Part shown: positions 52,304 to 61,654 of the stretch, piece by piece
How the letters are laid out: every line of letters starts with the position of its first letter
Numbering within the stretch: position 1 is the stretch's first letter
Assembly: GCF_001921865.1 (NCBI RefSeq)
Contig: NZ_MSCT01000024.1
Span: 62,001 to 126,000 of the forward strand
From: Pseudomonas chlororaphis
GTDB taxonomy: Bacteria > Pseudomonadota > Gammaproteobacteria > Pseudomonadales > Pseudomonadaceae
Length of the DNA stretch: 64,000 nucleotides
Direction: 5' to 3'
Position numbers and translations under genes: made by a program
Notes under the pieces: generated by a model
What the model saw: only the letters and a program-made list of their open reading frames with translations
The model's database searches: none
Told to the model about the DNA's origin: nothing

Positions 52304-53714
52304 GAGAATCCCGCGCCGCCTGGAAGCCGTCCTGGGAACGGCTGCCGGCGCCTTCGCGGCGGATCATCCGCCGCATCTTCCACTCGAACGCCAGGGTCAG
52401 GCTGATGGCGGCGCAGGCCAGCCCCGAAGCCAGGCCCCACCACACGCCGGTCGGCCCCCAGCCGAAGGTGAAAGCCATCAGCCAAGCCGTTGGCGCGCCA
52501 ATCAGCCAGTAGCAGCCCAGGCCCACGAGGAAGGTGGTCTTAGCATCCTTGAGCCCGCGGATCGCGCCCATGGCGATGGTTTGTGTACCGTCGAACAGTT
52601 CGAACCAGGCCGCGACCGCCAACAGGCTGACCGCCAGGTTGATCACCTCGCGAAAGGCCGGGTCGTCGTGATCCAGGAACAACCCGATCAATTGGTTCGG
52701 CAGCAACCAGAAAATCATCGCGAAGCCGAGCATGGCGGCGGCGCCGAAGGCGATCCCGACCCGGCCGGCCAGGCGGGCGTCGAGCAACTGGCCGGCGCCG
52801 TAGTGCTGGCCGATACGCATGGTGATTGCGTAGGAAATCCCGGCAGGGACCATGAAGGCCACGGAGACGATCTGCAGCGCGATCTGGTGCGCCGCCAACT
52901 GGGTGCTGCCCATGGTGCCCATGCACAGCGCGGCGAAGGCGAACAACCCGACTTCCACCGCATAGGTACCGCCGATGGGCAGGCCCAGGCGCCACAGTTC
53001 CCGCAGGTACTGGCGGTTGGGCCGCGACAGGCCCTGGCGCAGCGGGTAGGCGGCATACGCCGGGTGGCGCTTGATATGCCAGGCCAGGGCCAGGGCCATG
53101 CAGTTGGCGACGATCGCGGTGACCAGGCCGATGCCCACCAGCCCCAGTTTCGGCAGGCCGAACATGCCGGTGATCAAGGCGTAATTGAGCAGGAAGTTGG
53201 CCACGGTACCGGCCAGGCTGATGACCATCACCGGCGTGGCGCGGCCGATGGCGCTGGTGAAGCCGCGCAGGGCCATGAAGCTCAGGTAGCCGGGCAGGGC
53301 GAACGGCAGGATCAGCAGGAACTGGCCGGCGGCCTGCACGTTGCTCGCGGTCTGGCCGAACAGCAGCAACACCGGCTTGATGTTCCACAGCAGCAGGCCG
53401 GCGCCCAGGGCCATCAGCCACGCCAGCCAGAGCCCGGCCTGGGTCAGGCGAGCGGCGCCGGGGATGTCGCCGGCGCCCTGGCGAATCGCCACCAGAGTGC
53501 CGACCGCCGCGATCACGCCGATGCAGAAGATCGACACGAACGAATAGGTGGCCGCGCCCAGGCCGCCGCCGGCCAGGGCTTGCGGGCTGAGGCGGGCCAT
53601 CATCAGGGTGTCGGTCAGCACCATCAGCATGTGCGCCAACTGCGAGGCGATCAACGGCCCGGCCAGCCGCAGGATGGCCCAGAGTTCGGTGCGTGCTGGA
53701 TGCTGCATGATCAT
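52299..53714 (-). CDS. MATE family multidrug/Na+ antiporter (NorM-like)
   Basis: 471 residues from ATG 53714 (ATG 53708 is equally possible). About 12 membrane helices are visible as two related halves, starting LAGPLIASQLAHMLMVLTDTLMMARLSPQALAGGGLGAATYSF, the NorM-type N-terminus. It is an inner-membrane efflux pump; substrates are not predictable. The TAG stop lies in the REP arm. Divergent from the LysR gene, which could regulate it. Confidence 0.92.
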   Translation of the reverse strand: MIMQHPARTELWAILRLAGPLIASQLAHMLMVLTDTLMMARLSPQALAGGGLGAATYSFVSIFCIGVIAAVGTLVAIRQGAGDIPGAARLTQAGLWLAWLMALGAGLLLWNIKPVLLLFGQTASNVQAAGQFLLILPFALPGYLSFMALRGFTSAIGRATPVMVISLAGTVANFLLNYALITGMFGLPKLGLVGIGLVTAIVANCMALALAWHIKRHPAYAAYPLRQGLSRPNRQYLRELWRLGLPIGGTYAVEVGLFAFAALCMGTMGSTQLAAHQIALQIVSVAFMVPAGISYAITMRIGQHYGAGQLLDARLAGRVGIAFGAAAMLGFAMIFWLLPNQLIGLFLDHDDPAFREVINLAVSLLAVAAWFELFDGTQTIAMGAIRGLKDAKTTFLVGLGCYWLIGAPTAWLMAFTFGWGPTGVWWGLASGLACAAISLTLAFEWKMRRMIRREGAGSRSQDGFQAARDSL

Positions 53715-53865
53715 CGGTCTCGATCGGGAAGAGGGAGGCAAGACCGTTGATTCTCGGCGCTCCGGGCTGGTTGCACAAAGGGATAAAAACGATTGGTGGC
53801 ATGATTAAAACTCATGCTGGATGAATTCTGCTAAGTTGCCGCGATTGCGCCTGTGGAGTACTGCC

Positions 53866-54786
53866 ATGCCCCGTCGTCTTCCGCCTTTGTATGCCTTGCG
53901 CGCCTTTGAAGCCGCGGCGCGCCACAGCTCCTTCACCCGCGCGGCGGAGGAGCTGTCGATCACCCAGAGCGCGGTCAGCCGGCATATCCGCACCCTGGAA
54001 GAACACTTCGCCTGCCGGCTGTTCCAGCGCAGCGGGCGCAACCTGCAACTGACCGAAGCCGCGCGGTTGCTGCTGCCCGGCATCCGTGAGGGCTTCAGCG
54101 CCCTCGAGCGGGCCTGCAACACCCTGCGCGCCGAAGACGACATCCTGCGCATGAAGGCGCCCTCGACCCTGACCATGCGCTGGCTGCTGGCGCGCCTGAG
54201 CCGGTTCCGGCATTTGCAGCCGGGCAACGAAGTGCAGTTGACCAGCGCCTGGATGGACGTCGACTCCGTGGACTTCAACCAGGAACCGTTCGACTGCGCG
54301 GTGCTGTTGAGCAACGGCCACTTTCCGCCGGACTGGGAGGCCAGTTACCTGTTCCCGGAACTGCTGATCCCGGTGGGCGCGCCGAACCTGCTCAACGACC
54401 AGCCGTGGGACGTGGCGCGGCTGGCCGCCACTGAGCTGCTGCACCCGACCCCGGATCGCCGGGACTGGCGCAACTGGCTGGAGCGCACGGGCCTGTCCGG
54501 GCAGGTGTCGCTCAAGGGCGGGCAGGTGTTCGATACCCTGGAGCTGGGCATGATCGCCGCCGCCCGGGGCTATGGCGTGTCCATGGGCGACTTGCTGATG
54601 GTGGCCGAGGATGTGGCCCAGGGACGCCTGAGCCTGCCCTGGCCGACGGCGGTGGCCAGCGGTGAGAATTACTACCTGGTCTGGCCCAAGACCCGGCCGG
54701 GAGGCGAACGTTTGCGCCGCCTCAGCGATTTTCTCCAGAACGAGGTGCGGGCCATGCAATTGCCTGCCGTAGAGCGTCTCGGCTGA
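53866..54786 (+). CDS. LysR family regulator (GcvA-like)
   Basis: 306 residues from ATG 53866, after TGTGGAG; the frame opens at 53821 but the family N-terminus MPRRLPPLYALRAFEAAARHSSFTRAAEELSITQSAVSRHIRTLE begins here. The LysR substrate domain follows. This GcvA-like branch often regulates a divergent operon, so the MATE gene is a candidate target. The inducer is unknown. Confidence 0.92.
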   Translation: MPRRLPPLYALRAFEAAARHSSFTRAAEELSITQSAVSRHIRTLEEHFACRLFQRSGRNLQLTEAARLLLPGIREGFSALERACNTLRAEDDILRMKAPSTLTMRWLLARLSRFRHLQPGNEVQLTSAWMDVDSVDFNQEPFDCAVLLSNGHFPPDWEASYLFPELLIPVGAPNLLNDQPWDVARLAATELLHPTPDRRDWRNWLERTGLSGQVSLKGGQVFDTLELGMIAAARGYGVSMGDLLMVAEDVAQGRLSLPWPTAVASGENYYLVWPKTRPGGERLRRLSDFLQNEVRAMQLPAVERLG

Positions 54787-54976
54787 AACGTTGAAGGTCC
54801 CGTGGCAAACGGCCTGCGCGATACCCGTCCGATTCGCTCAAGTATTGCCCGGCGCCGCCGAATCCATGAAAGTGGAACCTTCGTTCTGAACGTTTCCAAC
54901 GCCTCATTCTTACTTAGAACCATTGCCGAGCGTGTGACGAGATCAGGACGATCCGGTCTCTCGGCCAGGAGCTGTC

Positions 54977-56953
54977 ATGCCTCAACCTCGTGCCCGGATC
55001 GCCTCGCAGCTTGGTCTCGCACTCGCCGTGGTACTGGCGGTCGTGATCAGCGGCAGTACCGTCTTCGCCCTGCGTTCGCTGGACGCCGCCAACCTCGACA
55101 CCCGGGAAGAACACCTGGCCAGCGAGGCCCGGCTGCTGGCCGACCAGCTCACGACCTTCCACAGCGCCTTGCGCGAGAGCACCCAGCGCCTCAGCGGCTT
55201 GTTCGAGAAGCGTTTCAGCGGCGGCCTGAGCCTGCACCCGGACCAGCCGGTGGCCGTGGCCGGCACCCAGACCCCGGGCCTGCACCTGGGCGACGTGGTG
55301 TTGAACAACAACTTCGAGGAAGTCGACGAGTTCAAGCAAATGACCGAGGGCGTGGCGACCGTGTTCGTGCGCAGCGGCGAGGACTTCGTCCGGGTCAGCA
55401 CCTCCCTGAGCAAACAGGACGGCAGCCGCGCCATCGGCACCTTGCTCGATCACGCGCACCCGGCCTACCAGAAACTCATGGCCGGGCAGAGCTATGTCGG
55501 TCGCGCGCTGCTCTTCGAGCGCCTGTACATGACCCAATACACCCCGGTGCGCGACAGCGCCGGCAAGGTGATCGCGGTGCTGTTCGTCGGCTTCGACTAC
55601 ACCGACGCGCAGAACGCCCAGTTCGACAACCTCAAGCGCTTCCGCATCGGCCAGACCGGTTCCCTGGCGCTGCTGGACGAGCAGGGCAAATGGCTGGTGC
55701 CGCCGGCCGGCGTGCAGGCCCCGGAGCAGTCCGTCGCGGCCATCGGCGATCTGGCCAGGCAGCCAGGCAAAGGGCGTTTCTGGAGCGACAAGGCCGAGGA
55801 CTTCTATAGCGTCGTGGTGCCGTTCGAGGGCGGCCCCTGGTCGGTGGTGGCGAGCATGCCGAAAACCGAGATCCGCGCGGTGACCTGGAGCGTCGGCTTG
55901 CGCCTGGTGATCGGCAGCCTGTTGGCGATGCTGCTGGCGGTGGGCGCCACGGTCTGGCTGCTGCGCAGCAAACTCGCGCCGCTGGGCGACCTGGTGCGCC
56001 AGGCCGACGCCCTGGGCAAAGGCGATTTGAGCGCGCGCCTGAATGTGGCCAGCCAGGACGAAATCGGCCAGTTGGCGAGCAGTTTCAACCAGATGGGCCA
56101 GGCCCTGTCGACCATGGTCGAGCACATCCGCCAGGCCGCCGAGGAGGTCAATGGCCGGGCCCAGGCACTGTCCGGGCTGTCGGGCGGGGCGTATGAGGGC
56201 ATGGAGCAGCAGTCGGGCGAGATCAGCAGCATGGCCGGGGCGGTGGAAGAGTTCAGCGCCACGTCGCTGAACATCGCCGACAACATGGGCAACACCGAGC
56301 GCCTGGCCCAGGAGAATGCCCAGCAGACGCGGATCGGCCGTACCTCGATGGAAGAGGCGTCGTCGTCGCTGGAGCAGATTGCCGGCGCCTTGAACAGCAC
56401 CGCCACGGTGATCAATACCCTGGGCCAGCGTTCCGAGGAAATCGGCGGCATCGTCGGGGTGATCACCGCGATTGCCGACCAGACCAACCTGCTGGCGCTC
56501 AACGCCGCCATCGAGGCCGCGCGGGCCGGCGAGCAGGGGCGCGGGTTTGCCGTGGTCGCCGACGAGGTGCGCAACCTGGCGTCGCGGACCCGCGAAGCCA
56601 CCGACGAAATCTCGGTGATGATCAACAGCATCCAGCAGGAAACCGGGCACGCCATCACCACTATGGAGCAGGGTAATGCGTTGATGCAGGAAGGCCTGTC
56701 GCGCAACGCCAATGTCGCTTCGGCCCTGGCGCGCATCGACGAACAGAGCCGCTCGGCCGGCCAGCAATTCGCCGCGATCACCACCGCGACCCAGGAACAG
56801 AGCAGCACCGCGACGCTGCTCAGCAGCAACCTGCAAAGCATCGCCCTGGCCAACAGCGAGCAGCGCGAAGTGGTGTCGAACCTGGCGATTACCGCCAGGG
56901 AACTGGAGAAGCTGGCGGCGGACCTGCGCCAGGAAGTCGACCGGTTCCGCTGA
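54977..56953 (+). CDS. Methyl-accepting chemotaxis protein with Cache-type sensor
   Basis: 658 residues. TM1 at about 11-31, a periplasmic sensor of about 280 residues (Cache_3-Cache_2-like: FVRSGEDFVRVSTSLSKQDGSRAIGTLLDH, GRALLFERLYMTQYTPVRDSAGKVIAVLFVGFDY), TM2 near 311-331, HAMP, and a signalling domain with the conserved tip EIGGIVGVITAIADQTNLLALNAAIEAARAGEQGRGFAVVADEVR. No C-terminal CheR pentapeptide (ends DRFR). The ligand is unknown; Cache sensors of this type often bind small organic acids. Confidence 0.93.
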   Translation: MPQPRARIASQLGLALAVVLAVVISGSTVFALRSLDAANLDTREEHLASEARLLADQLTTFHSALRESTQRLSGLFEKRFSGGLSLHPDQPVAVAGTQTPGLHLGDVVLNNNFEEVDEFKQMTEGVATVFVRSGEDFVRVSTSLSKQDGSRAIGTLLDHAHPAYQKLMAGQSYVGRALLFERLYMTQYTPVRDSAGKVIAVLFVGFDYTDAQNAQFDNLKRFRIGQTGSLALLDEQGKWLVPPAGVQAPEQSVAAIGDLARQPGKGRFWSDKAEDFYSVVVPFEGGPWSVVASMPKTEIRAVTWSVGLRLVIGSLLAMLLAVGATVWLLRSKLAPLGDLVRQADALGKGDLSARLNVASQDEIGQLASSFNQMGQALSTMVEHIRQAAEEVNGRAQALSGLSGGAYEGMEQQSGEISSMAGAVEEFSATSLNIADNMGNTERLAQENAQQTRIGRTSMEEASSSLEQIAGALNSTATVINTLGQRSEEIGGIVGVITAIADQTNLLALNAAIEAARAGEQGRGFAVVADEVRNLASRTREATDEISVMINSIQQETGHAITTMEQGNALMQEGLSRNANVASALARIDEQSRSAGQQFAAITTATQEQSSTATLLSSNLQSIALANSEQREVVSNLAITARELEKLAADLRQEVDRFR

Positions 56954-57059
56954 TAGCGGTCGGTGACCGGCGGCGGGGACGTTCGATTGCAAATGCGCGG
57001 GGCTGGGCTAAAACATAGGGGCGATTTTCCTAAAGGACGCCTTCCCGGCAGGAGCTGAT

Positions 57060-58031
57060 ATGTCCCCTCTCACGCGTTTTGCCCGCCGCATCGCCGTATT
57101 GCCCCTGGCGCTGGCCAGCCAGATGGCGTCGAGCCAGGAGGCCGTGGATTTCATTTCCCCGGCTGCCTGGTACACCGCCTTCAACGGTATTGCCCAGGTG
57201 GCGTGCCATAACTGCTACGAAAAACAGTACGCCGGCACCTTCACCAGCGTGCTCGACAGCGTGCGGACCCTGGAGCTGGATTTCTGGGACCAGCGCGATG
57301 CGGTCACCGGCGGTTCGGCCCTCCACTGGTTCGTGCGGCACAACCCCGGCACCCTGCTGCAGTCCGGCAATGACAACAACTGCACCGGCGACGGTAAAGG
57401 CACCAACGACCTCGAGGCTTGCCTCAACGACATCAAGCTCTGGAGCGACAGCCATCCCGGGCACTTCCCGATTACCGTGATCCTCGACAAGAAGCAGGGC
57501 TGGTCGAAGGCCAGCTCCGGGCGGACGCCGCAAGACTTTGATGACCTGGTCGGGCGAATTTTCCAGGGCAAGCTCTACACCCCGGGCGACCTGGCCCAAC
57601 ACCTGGGTGTCAGCAGCGGCGCCTTGCAGGGCTCGCTCAAGGGCAAGTCCTGGCCGACCGCCAGCCAGTTGCAGGGCAAGGTGCTGCTGGTGCTCAACCA
57701 CTCGGAGAACCAGAAACTCTCGCAATACGCCGAGGCCCGCACCAGCAGCGCCAAGGTGTTCATTTCACCGGTCACCAACGGCCAGAACGATGTCAGCGGC
57801 AAGGTCAGCGGCATGTCCACCCAGTCGTCCGGCTACGTGGCCATGAACAACATGGGCAAGGGTGACAAGCAGTGGGCCGCGCAAGCCTTTGCCTACAGCC
57901 ACATCGGCCGGGTGTGGGGCGACGACGGCGTGTCGTTCACCCAGCACATCGCCGAGAAGGTCAATCTGTCGGCGTATTACAAGTTCGCCGCGGCCAAGGA
58001 TGGCAACGGCTACCGCATCCGGCCGTTCTGA
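57060..58031 (+). CDS. Secreted Ca2+-dependent PI-PLC-like phosphodiesterase
   Basis: 323 residues with an N-terminal signal peptide (to about SSQEAV). The catalytic-site pattern of the PI-PLC TIM-barrel superfamily is seen: ACHNCYEKQY with His near 49, LELDFWD with Glu/Asp, and WFVRHNP with a second His, then HFPITVILDKKQGW. This matches the Ca2+-dependent phosphoinositide PLC group rather than the bacterial GPI-PLC type. A target on host or environmental phosphoinositides is inference. Preceded by AGGAGCTGAT. Confidence 0.75.
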   Translation: MSPLTRFARRIAVLPLALASQMASSQEAVDFISPAAWYTAFNGIAQVACHNCYEKQYAGTFTSVLDSVRTLELDFWDQRDAVTGGSALHWFVRHNPGTLLQSGNDNNCTGDGKGTNDLEACLNDIKLWSDSHPGHFPITVILDKKQGWSKASSGRTPQDFDDLVGRIFQGKLYTPGDLAQHLGVSSGALQGSLKGKSWPTASQLQGKVLLVLNHSENQKLSQYAEARTSSAKVFISPVTNGQNDVSGKVSGMSTQSSGYVAMNNMGKGDKQWAAQAFAYSHIGRVWGDDGVSFTQHIAEKVNLSAYYKFAAAKDGNGYRIRPF

Positions 58032-58035
58032 CGTT

Positions 58036-58962
58036 TCAGCGGGGTTCGGCCGGTTCGCCGAGCCCCGGGTCGACCCGCTTGCCGATATCCCGCAGGCGCG
58101 CCAGTTGGTCGACCATGCCCGGCGCTTCGTCGAGGCTGCTGACGAAGGTCCACAGGTAAGTCATCACCGCGTACACGTGGCCGGCCTTGACCCCTTCGGT
58201 CAGGGCCAGCTGGCTGATGGCGATCACGAACAGCAGCGCCGCCGCCACGCCCAGGAACAGGTAGGCCGCCGCCTCGCGGTCCGACAGCCAGACGCGCAAC
58301 CGCGACAGCAGCCGGTAATGCCGTTGCAGCGATATCGCGCCGACCTTGGCCACCAGGCCGATTTCCTTTTCCAGCCGGTCGTTCAGGCGCTCGTGCAACT
58401 GCTGGTTGCGCCGGGCGAAACGTGGCAGCAGGACCAGGCACAGCAGCAAGGCCACCAGGCAGGCCAGGCCGACCCAGGGCTCGATCACCAGCAGCATTAC
58501 CGCCGCGCCGACGATCGACACCAGCGCGGTGGCGATGGTCGGTACGTGCTTCTCGAAGAAGTCGACGAACTCCCGCGCCAGCACCACCCGCGCCGCGGCG
58601 GTGGAGGTGCTCTGGTTCTGCAGGCGCTGGTTGAGGATCACCGGCACCGCGAGGTCGGCGTAGATCCGCGTGAAGGTGCGGGTATCCACCGCCCGCCGCG
58701 CGGCCCCGACCACCCAGAACGCCAGCACCACCAGCGCATAGAACAGCGCGCTGCCGGCATCGCCGCGGATGATCGAGTCCACGGCGAACCCGGCGAACAG
58801 CGGGTAGGCCAGCAGCAATGCGTTCTCCAGCGCCACCAGCGACAGGGTGCAGAACAGCTTGCCGGGGTAGGCGCGGGCAATGGCCTTCAGGGTCTGGCTG
58901 GCGGATTGCTGGCCGATCTTCTTGCTTTCATCGATCAGGGTTTGCGGGGTAACGGACGACAT
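58036..58962 (-). CDS. ABC transporter six-transmembrane domain protein without ATPase domain
   Basis: 308 residues from ATG 58962 (MSSVTPQTLIDESKKIG). The pattern of about six hydrophobic segments (LSLVALENALLLAYPLFAGFAVDSII, FYALVVLAFWVVGAARRAVDT, VSIVGAAVMLLVIEPWVGLACLVALLLCLV, YLFLGVAAALLFVIAISQLAL and others) fits the membrane half of an ABC exporter. There is no Walker or LSGGQ motif, so it needs a partner ATPase or does something else. It is divergent from a TetR regulator with two operator palindromes between them. Confidence 0.85.
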   Translation of the reverse strand: MSSVTPQTLIDESKKIGQQSASQTLKAIARAYPGKLFCTLSLVALENALLLAYPLFAGFAVDSIIRGDAGSALFYALVVLAFWVVGAARRAVDTRTFTRIYADLAVPVILNQRLQNQSTSTAAARVVLAREFVDFFEKHVPTIATALVSIVGAAVMLLVIEPWVGLACLVALLLCLVLLPRFARRNQQLHERLNDRLEKEIGLVAKVGAISLQRHYRLLSRLRVWLSDREAAAYLFLGVAAALLFVIAISQLALTEGVKAGHVYAVMTYLWTFVSSLDEAPGMVDQLARLRDIGKRVDPGLGEPAEPR

Positions 58963-58993
58963 GACTGCACCGAGGGGAAGATAAACGCTACTA

Positions 58994-59032
58994 TTGAGCG
59001 ACTGCTCAATAATATTTGAGCGATCGCTCAAA
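58994..59032. promoter_or_regulatory. Two palindromic operators for the divergent TetR regulator
   Basis: TTGAGCGACTGCTCAA (58994-59009) and TTGAGCGATCGCTCAA (59016-59031; perfect palindrome, extending to 18 bases at 59015-59032). Their centres are 22 bases apart, about two helical turns, so two dimers could bind the same face. They lie between the TetR start and the ABC gene start. Confidence 0.8.
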
Positions 59033-59076
59033 ATGCAAGCGCCGTCCATCTACCGGCGCCGCGAGGTAATGCCCGT

Positions 59077-59664
59077 ATGTCCCGTACCGACCGCAAAGAC
59101 CAGATCATCGCCGCCGCCCTGGAGCTGTTTCGCCGCAAGGGGTTCGCCGATGTCTCGACCCGTGACCTGGCGGACCACGCCGGGTTGTCCCGCAGCCACG
59201 TCTATCACTACTTCAGCGATTGGAAGGAATTGCGTCGTGAGGCTTTCCTGAGCTTTGCCAACCAGCAGCTCGACGAAGTGCGCGACGCAATCCGCGATGC
59301 GCCGCCGCTCCAGGCGTTGCAGGGGTTCCTGCGCTACTGCCTGCCAGACACCGCCGAGGACGATTGGGCGCTATGGCTGGACGCCTGGGACGAGGCCATG
59401 CACGACGCTGCCATGGCCGAGGTCTACCTGGCGGTGAATGCGCAGTGGCAGGCGCTGCTGGGCGGTATCGTCGAGGCCGGGGTGCGGGCTCAGGCGTTCC
59501 GCTGCGCCGCGCCCGCGCGTGCGACCCGGCAGATCTTCGCCCAGACCATGGGCTACGGCGACGACCTGTTGCTGCAACCTTCGGTCGAGGCCGCCGAAGC
59601 GGCGCTGGATGAGGTGATGGAAGTGGCCGGGCTGTTGCTGGGCTTTACCCCGGCGACGGCCTAG
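59077..59664 (+). CDS. TetR family repressor
   Basis: 195 residues. N-terminal HTH at about 10-55 (RKDQIIAAALELFRRKGFADVSTRDLADHAGLSRSHVYHYFSDWKEL), typical TetR. The C-terminal ligand domain is generic. It is divergent from the ABC membrane gene and probably represses it and itself through the palindromes at 58994-59032. Its stop overlaps the convergent VWA gene by 4 bases. Confidence 0.92.
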   Translation: MSRTDRKDQIIAAALELFRRKGFADVSTRDLADHAGLSRSHVYHYFSDWKELRREAFLSFANQQLDEVRDAIRDAPPLQALQGFLRYCLPDTAEDDWALWLDAWDEAMHDAAMAEVYLAVNAQWQALLGGIVEAGVRAQAFRCAAPARATRQIFAQTMGYGDDLLLQPSVEAAEAALDEVMEVAGLLLGFTPATA

Positions 59665-61076
59665 TCGCACTTGGTGCTGCTGGAGACTTCCTTGCTGGCC
59701 ATCTTCAGGGCCTTGCCCAGGCCGGCCGCGTCGCTGCTGCTGTAGACCCGGCCGCCGGTGTTCTCGGCGATGCAGCGCGACGGGCCGCCGACCCCGATGT
59801 TCACCACATTGACCCGCAGGCGCGGCTGCTGGGCGGCAATCTGCCGGGACACGGCGCAGACGTCCTTCTGGCAGCCGTCCTCGCCGTCGACGAACATCAC
59901 GATCACCGCGTCGTTCTTGCGCCCGTCGACCGTGCTCGCCGCCTTGGCCAGGCTGTCCGCCAACGGTGTGCCGTCGTTGGCCTGGAGGCCGCGAATACCG
60001 TTGATCAGGCGCGGTCGGTCGGCCGCCCTGAACACGCCATGGTCGATCTGGCTGGCGCAGCCGTTGAAGGTGATCAGGCGCGTGTCGATCTTCGGGTCCA
60101 GCCCCTTGATCATGCTGGTCAGGGATTCGGTGGCGACCGACAGCCGGCTGGGGGGCGTGAAGATCCGGTCCGCGCGGATCGGGTCGAGGTACTGGTTGAC
60201 CGGGCTGCCGAAGAACCACTCTTCATCGGCGCGCACCGACTTGATGTTCATGTTCATCGAGCCCGAGGTATCCAGGACCACCACGAACTGCGGCGGTATG
60301 GCGTCCGGCGCCTGTTTGCGGCAGGCGTAGTTGTCCAGGGTCGGTGCCGGCGCGGGCTTGGGCTTGGGTTTGGGCGGCGGTGGCGGTGGCGGCGGTGCGG
60401 GTTCCGGCTCAGGCACAGGCGTCGGTTCGGGAGCAGGTTCTGCAACGGTCGCGGGCACGACCGGCTCGGCGACCGGTTCCGCGGCCTTGACGGGAGGCTC
60501 GACGGCGACAGGGACCGCCGGCTCCGGAACCACGGGGCGGTTTTCCGGGCAGAAGAACCAGTAGGCCGCCCACAGCAGAAGCAGCAATAGCAGCAGGGCC
60601 AGCAGCGCCGCGGCGAGCTTCCACCAATTGCGGCCCGGCGCTACCGCCGCCACGGGTGGGATCACCACCGGCGGCGGCAGCGGTTTCGGCGGGCGTAGCC
60701 CCCAGCGGATCACCAGCGGCTCGCCGTTGAGGCTGTAGAGGTCTTCCAGCTCGGGCGGGCCGATCAGCGTGCGCAGGCTGGCCGCCTCGGGCTGGTTACG
60801 GTTTTGCAACTCGTCTGCGAGTCGGCCCAGGGCCTCCTGGCGCTGCTGGTAGAGGTCCAGCAAGCGTCGTTGCTGGTCTTCGTTCAGCTCGGCATAGGGC
60901 GTGGGCTGGCCGCCCAGTTCGGTCCACCACTCCAGCACCTCGCCGCTGCCTTTGCGGGGAATGGCGTAGAGGCTGGCGACCGTGGGCGGGAAGTGTTTCT
61001 GGATCAGCGCGACCTTGGCCGACAGCGCATCGGCCTTGTCGACGGTGAACTGACCATCCCTGATGACCCGTTGCAT
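59661..61076 (-). CDS. Membrane-anchored VWA domain protein
   Basis: 471 residues. An N-terminal cytoplasmic-type region (about 1-140), one membrane helix near 152-175 (KLAAALLALLLLLLLLWAAYWFF), a Pro/Glu/Ala-rich linker (about 180-245), and a C-terminal VWA domain with the metal-binding MIDAS motif DTSGSMNMN and later FVDGEDGCQ. The VWA domain would face the periplasm. It is last in a four-gene operon with two lipoproteins and a SUMF1-like protein. This combination of parts recalls the TagQRS/PpkA group of T6SS regulators, but no kinase is visible here. Confidence 0.85.
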   Translation of the reverse strand: MQRVIRDGQFTVDKADALSAKVALIQKHFPPTVASLYAIPRKGSGEVLEWWTELGGQPTPYAELNEDQQRRLLDLYQQRQEALGRLADELQNRNQPEAASLRTLIGPPELEDLYSLNGEPLVIRWGLRPPKPLPPPVVIPPVAAVAPGRNWWKLAAALLALLLLLLLLWAAYWFFCPENRPVVPEPAVPVAVEPPVKAAEPVAEPVVPATVAEPAPEPTPVPEPEPAPPPPPPPPKPKPKPAPAPTLDNYACRKQAPDAIPPQFVVVLDTSGSMNMNIKSVRADEEWFFGSPVNQYLDPIRADRIFTPPSRLSVATESLTSMIKGLDPKIDTRLITFNGCASQIDHGVFRAADRPRLINGIRGLQANDGTPLADSLAKAASTVDGRKNDAVIVMFVDGEDGCQKDVCAVSRQIAAQQPRLRVNVVNIGVGGPSRCIAENTGGRVYSSSDAAGLGKALKMASKEVSSSTKCD

Positions 61077-61140
61077 GCAGACGATTCCTGAAAAGGGTGC
61101 AGGCCCGCCGAAACAGGCCTGCGCGGTTTAAGAGAGCGGG

Positions 61141-61650
61141 TTATTCGTAACCCAGGCTGAACTGCAGTTGGTTGACCTTCTTCTGCAGCGCCTTGAGCTC
61201 TTGCTGCTTGGCCGCCAGGGCCGCCGGAGTGTTGCTGGTGGTCTTGGCCTGGGCGGTCTTGAGTTGCTGCTCGAGCGCGGCGATCTGCTGCTGCACCTGG
61301 CTCTCGTTGCCATGCCGGGCCTTGAGCGACTTGAGCAACTGCCCCAGGGACTGGTTCAACGCGGCCTGGGCCTGTTGCTGGCTGGCCAGGTCCTGGCGGG
61401 TGCTGGTCTGCTGGGCGGCGATATTGTCGTAGACCTGGCGGAACATGGCGTTTTCCTGGCGGGACGCGGTCAGGGCCTGTTCCTTCTGCTTGATCTGTTC
61501 GCTGTAGCCGCCGGAATAGTCGCAGTTCATCTTGGTCAGCAGGCTGGCGTCGCGGTTGGTCGCGTCGCAGTCGCCGGGCTGGCTGGCGCAGCCGCCCAAG
61601 GCCAGCGCCAGGGCGAGCGCCGCCGCGTGTTTTGCCGTGGTCATGGTCAT
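61141..61650 (-). CDS. Coiled-coil lipoprotein
   Basis: 169 residues. A lipobox LGGC in MTMTTAKHAAALALALALGGCASQ with Ser at mature +3 suggests outer-membrane sorting. Cys pair CDATNRDASLLTKMNCDY near the start, then an almost wholly helical Gln/Ala-rich coiled coil (about 60-165). It starts 4 bases after the upstream lipoprotein gene. No family recognised. Confidence 0.8.
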   Translation of the reverse strand: MTMTTAKHAAALALALALGGCASQPGDCDATNRDASLLTKMNCDYSGGYSEQIKQKEQALTASRQENAMFRQVYDNIAAQQTSTRQDLASQQQAQAALNQSLGQLLKSLKARHGNESQVQQQIAALEQQLKTAQAKTTSNTPAALAAKQQELKALQKKVNQLQFSLGYE

Positions 61651-61654
61651 GATC

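Noticed and set aside
54914..56992. 692-residue minus-strand frame over the chemoreceptor
   Set aside because: It covers the same bases as a complete, canonical MCP gene and has antisense-type composition.
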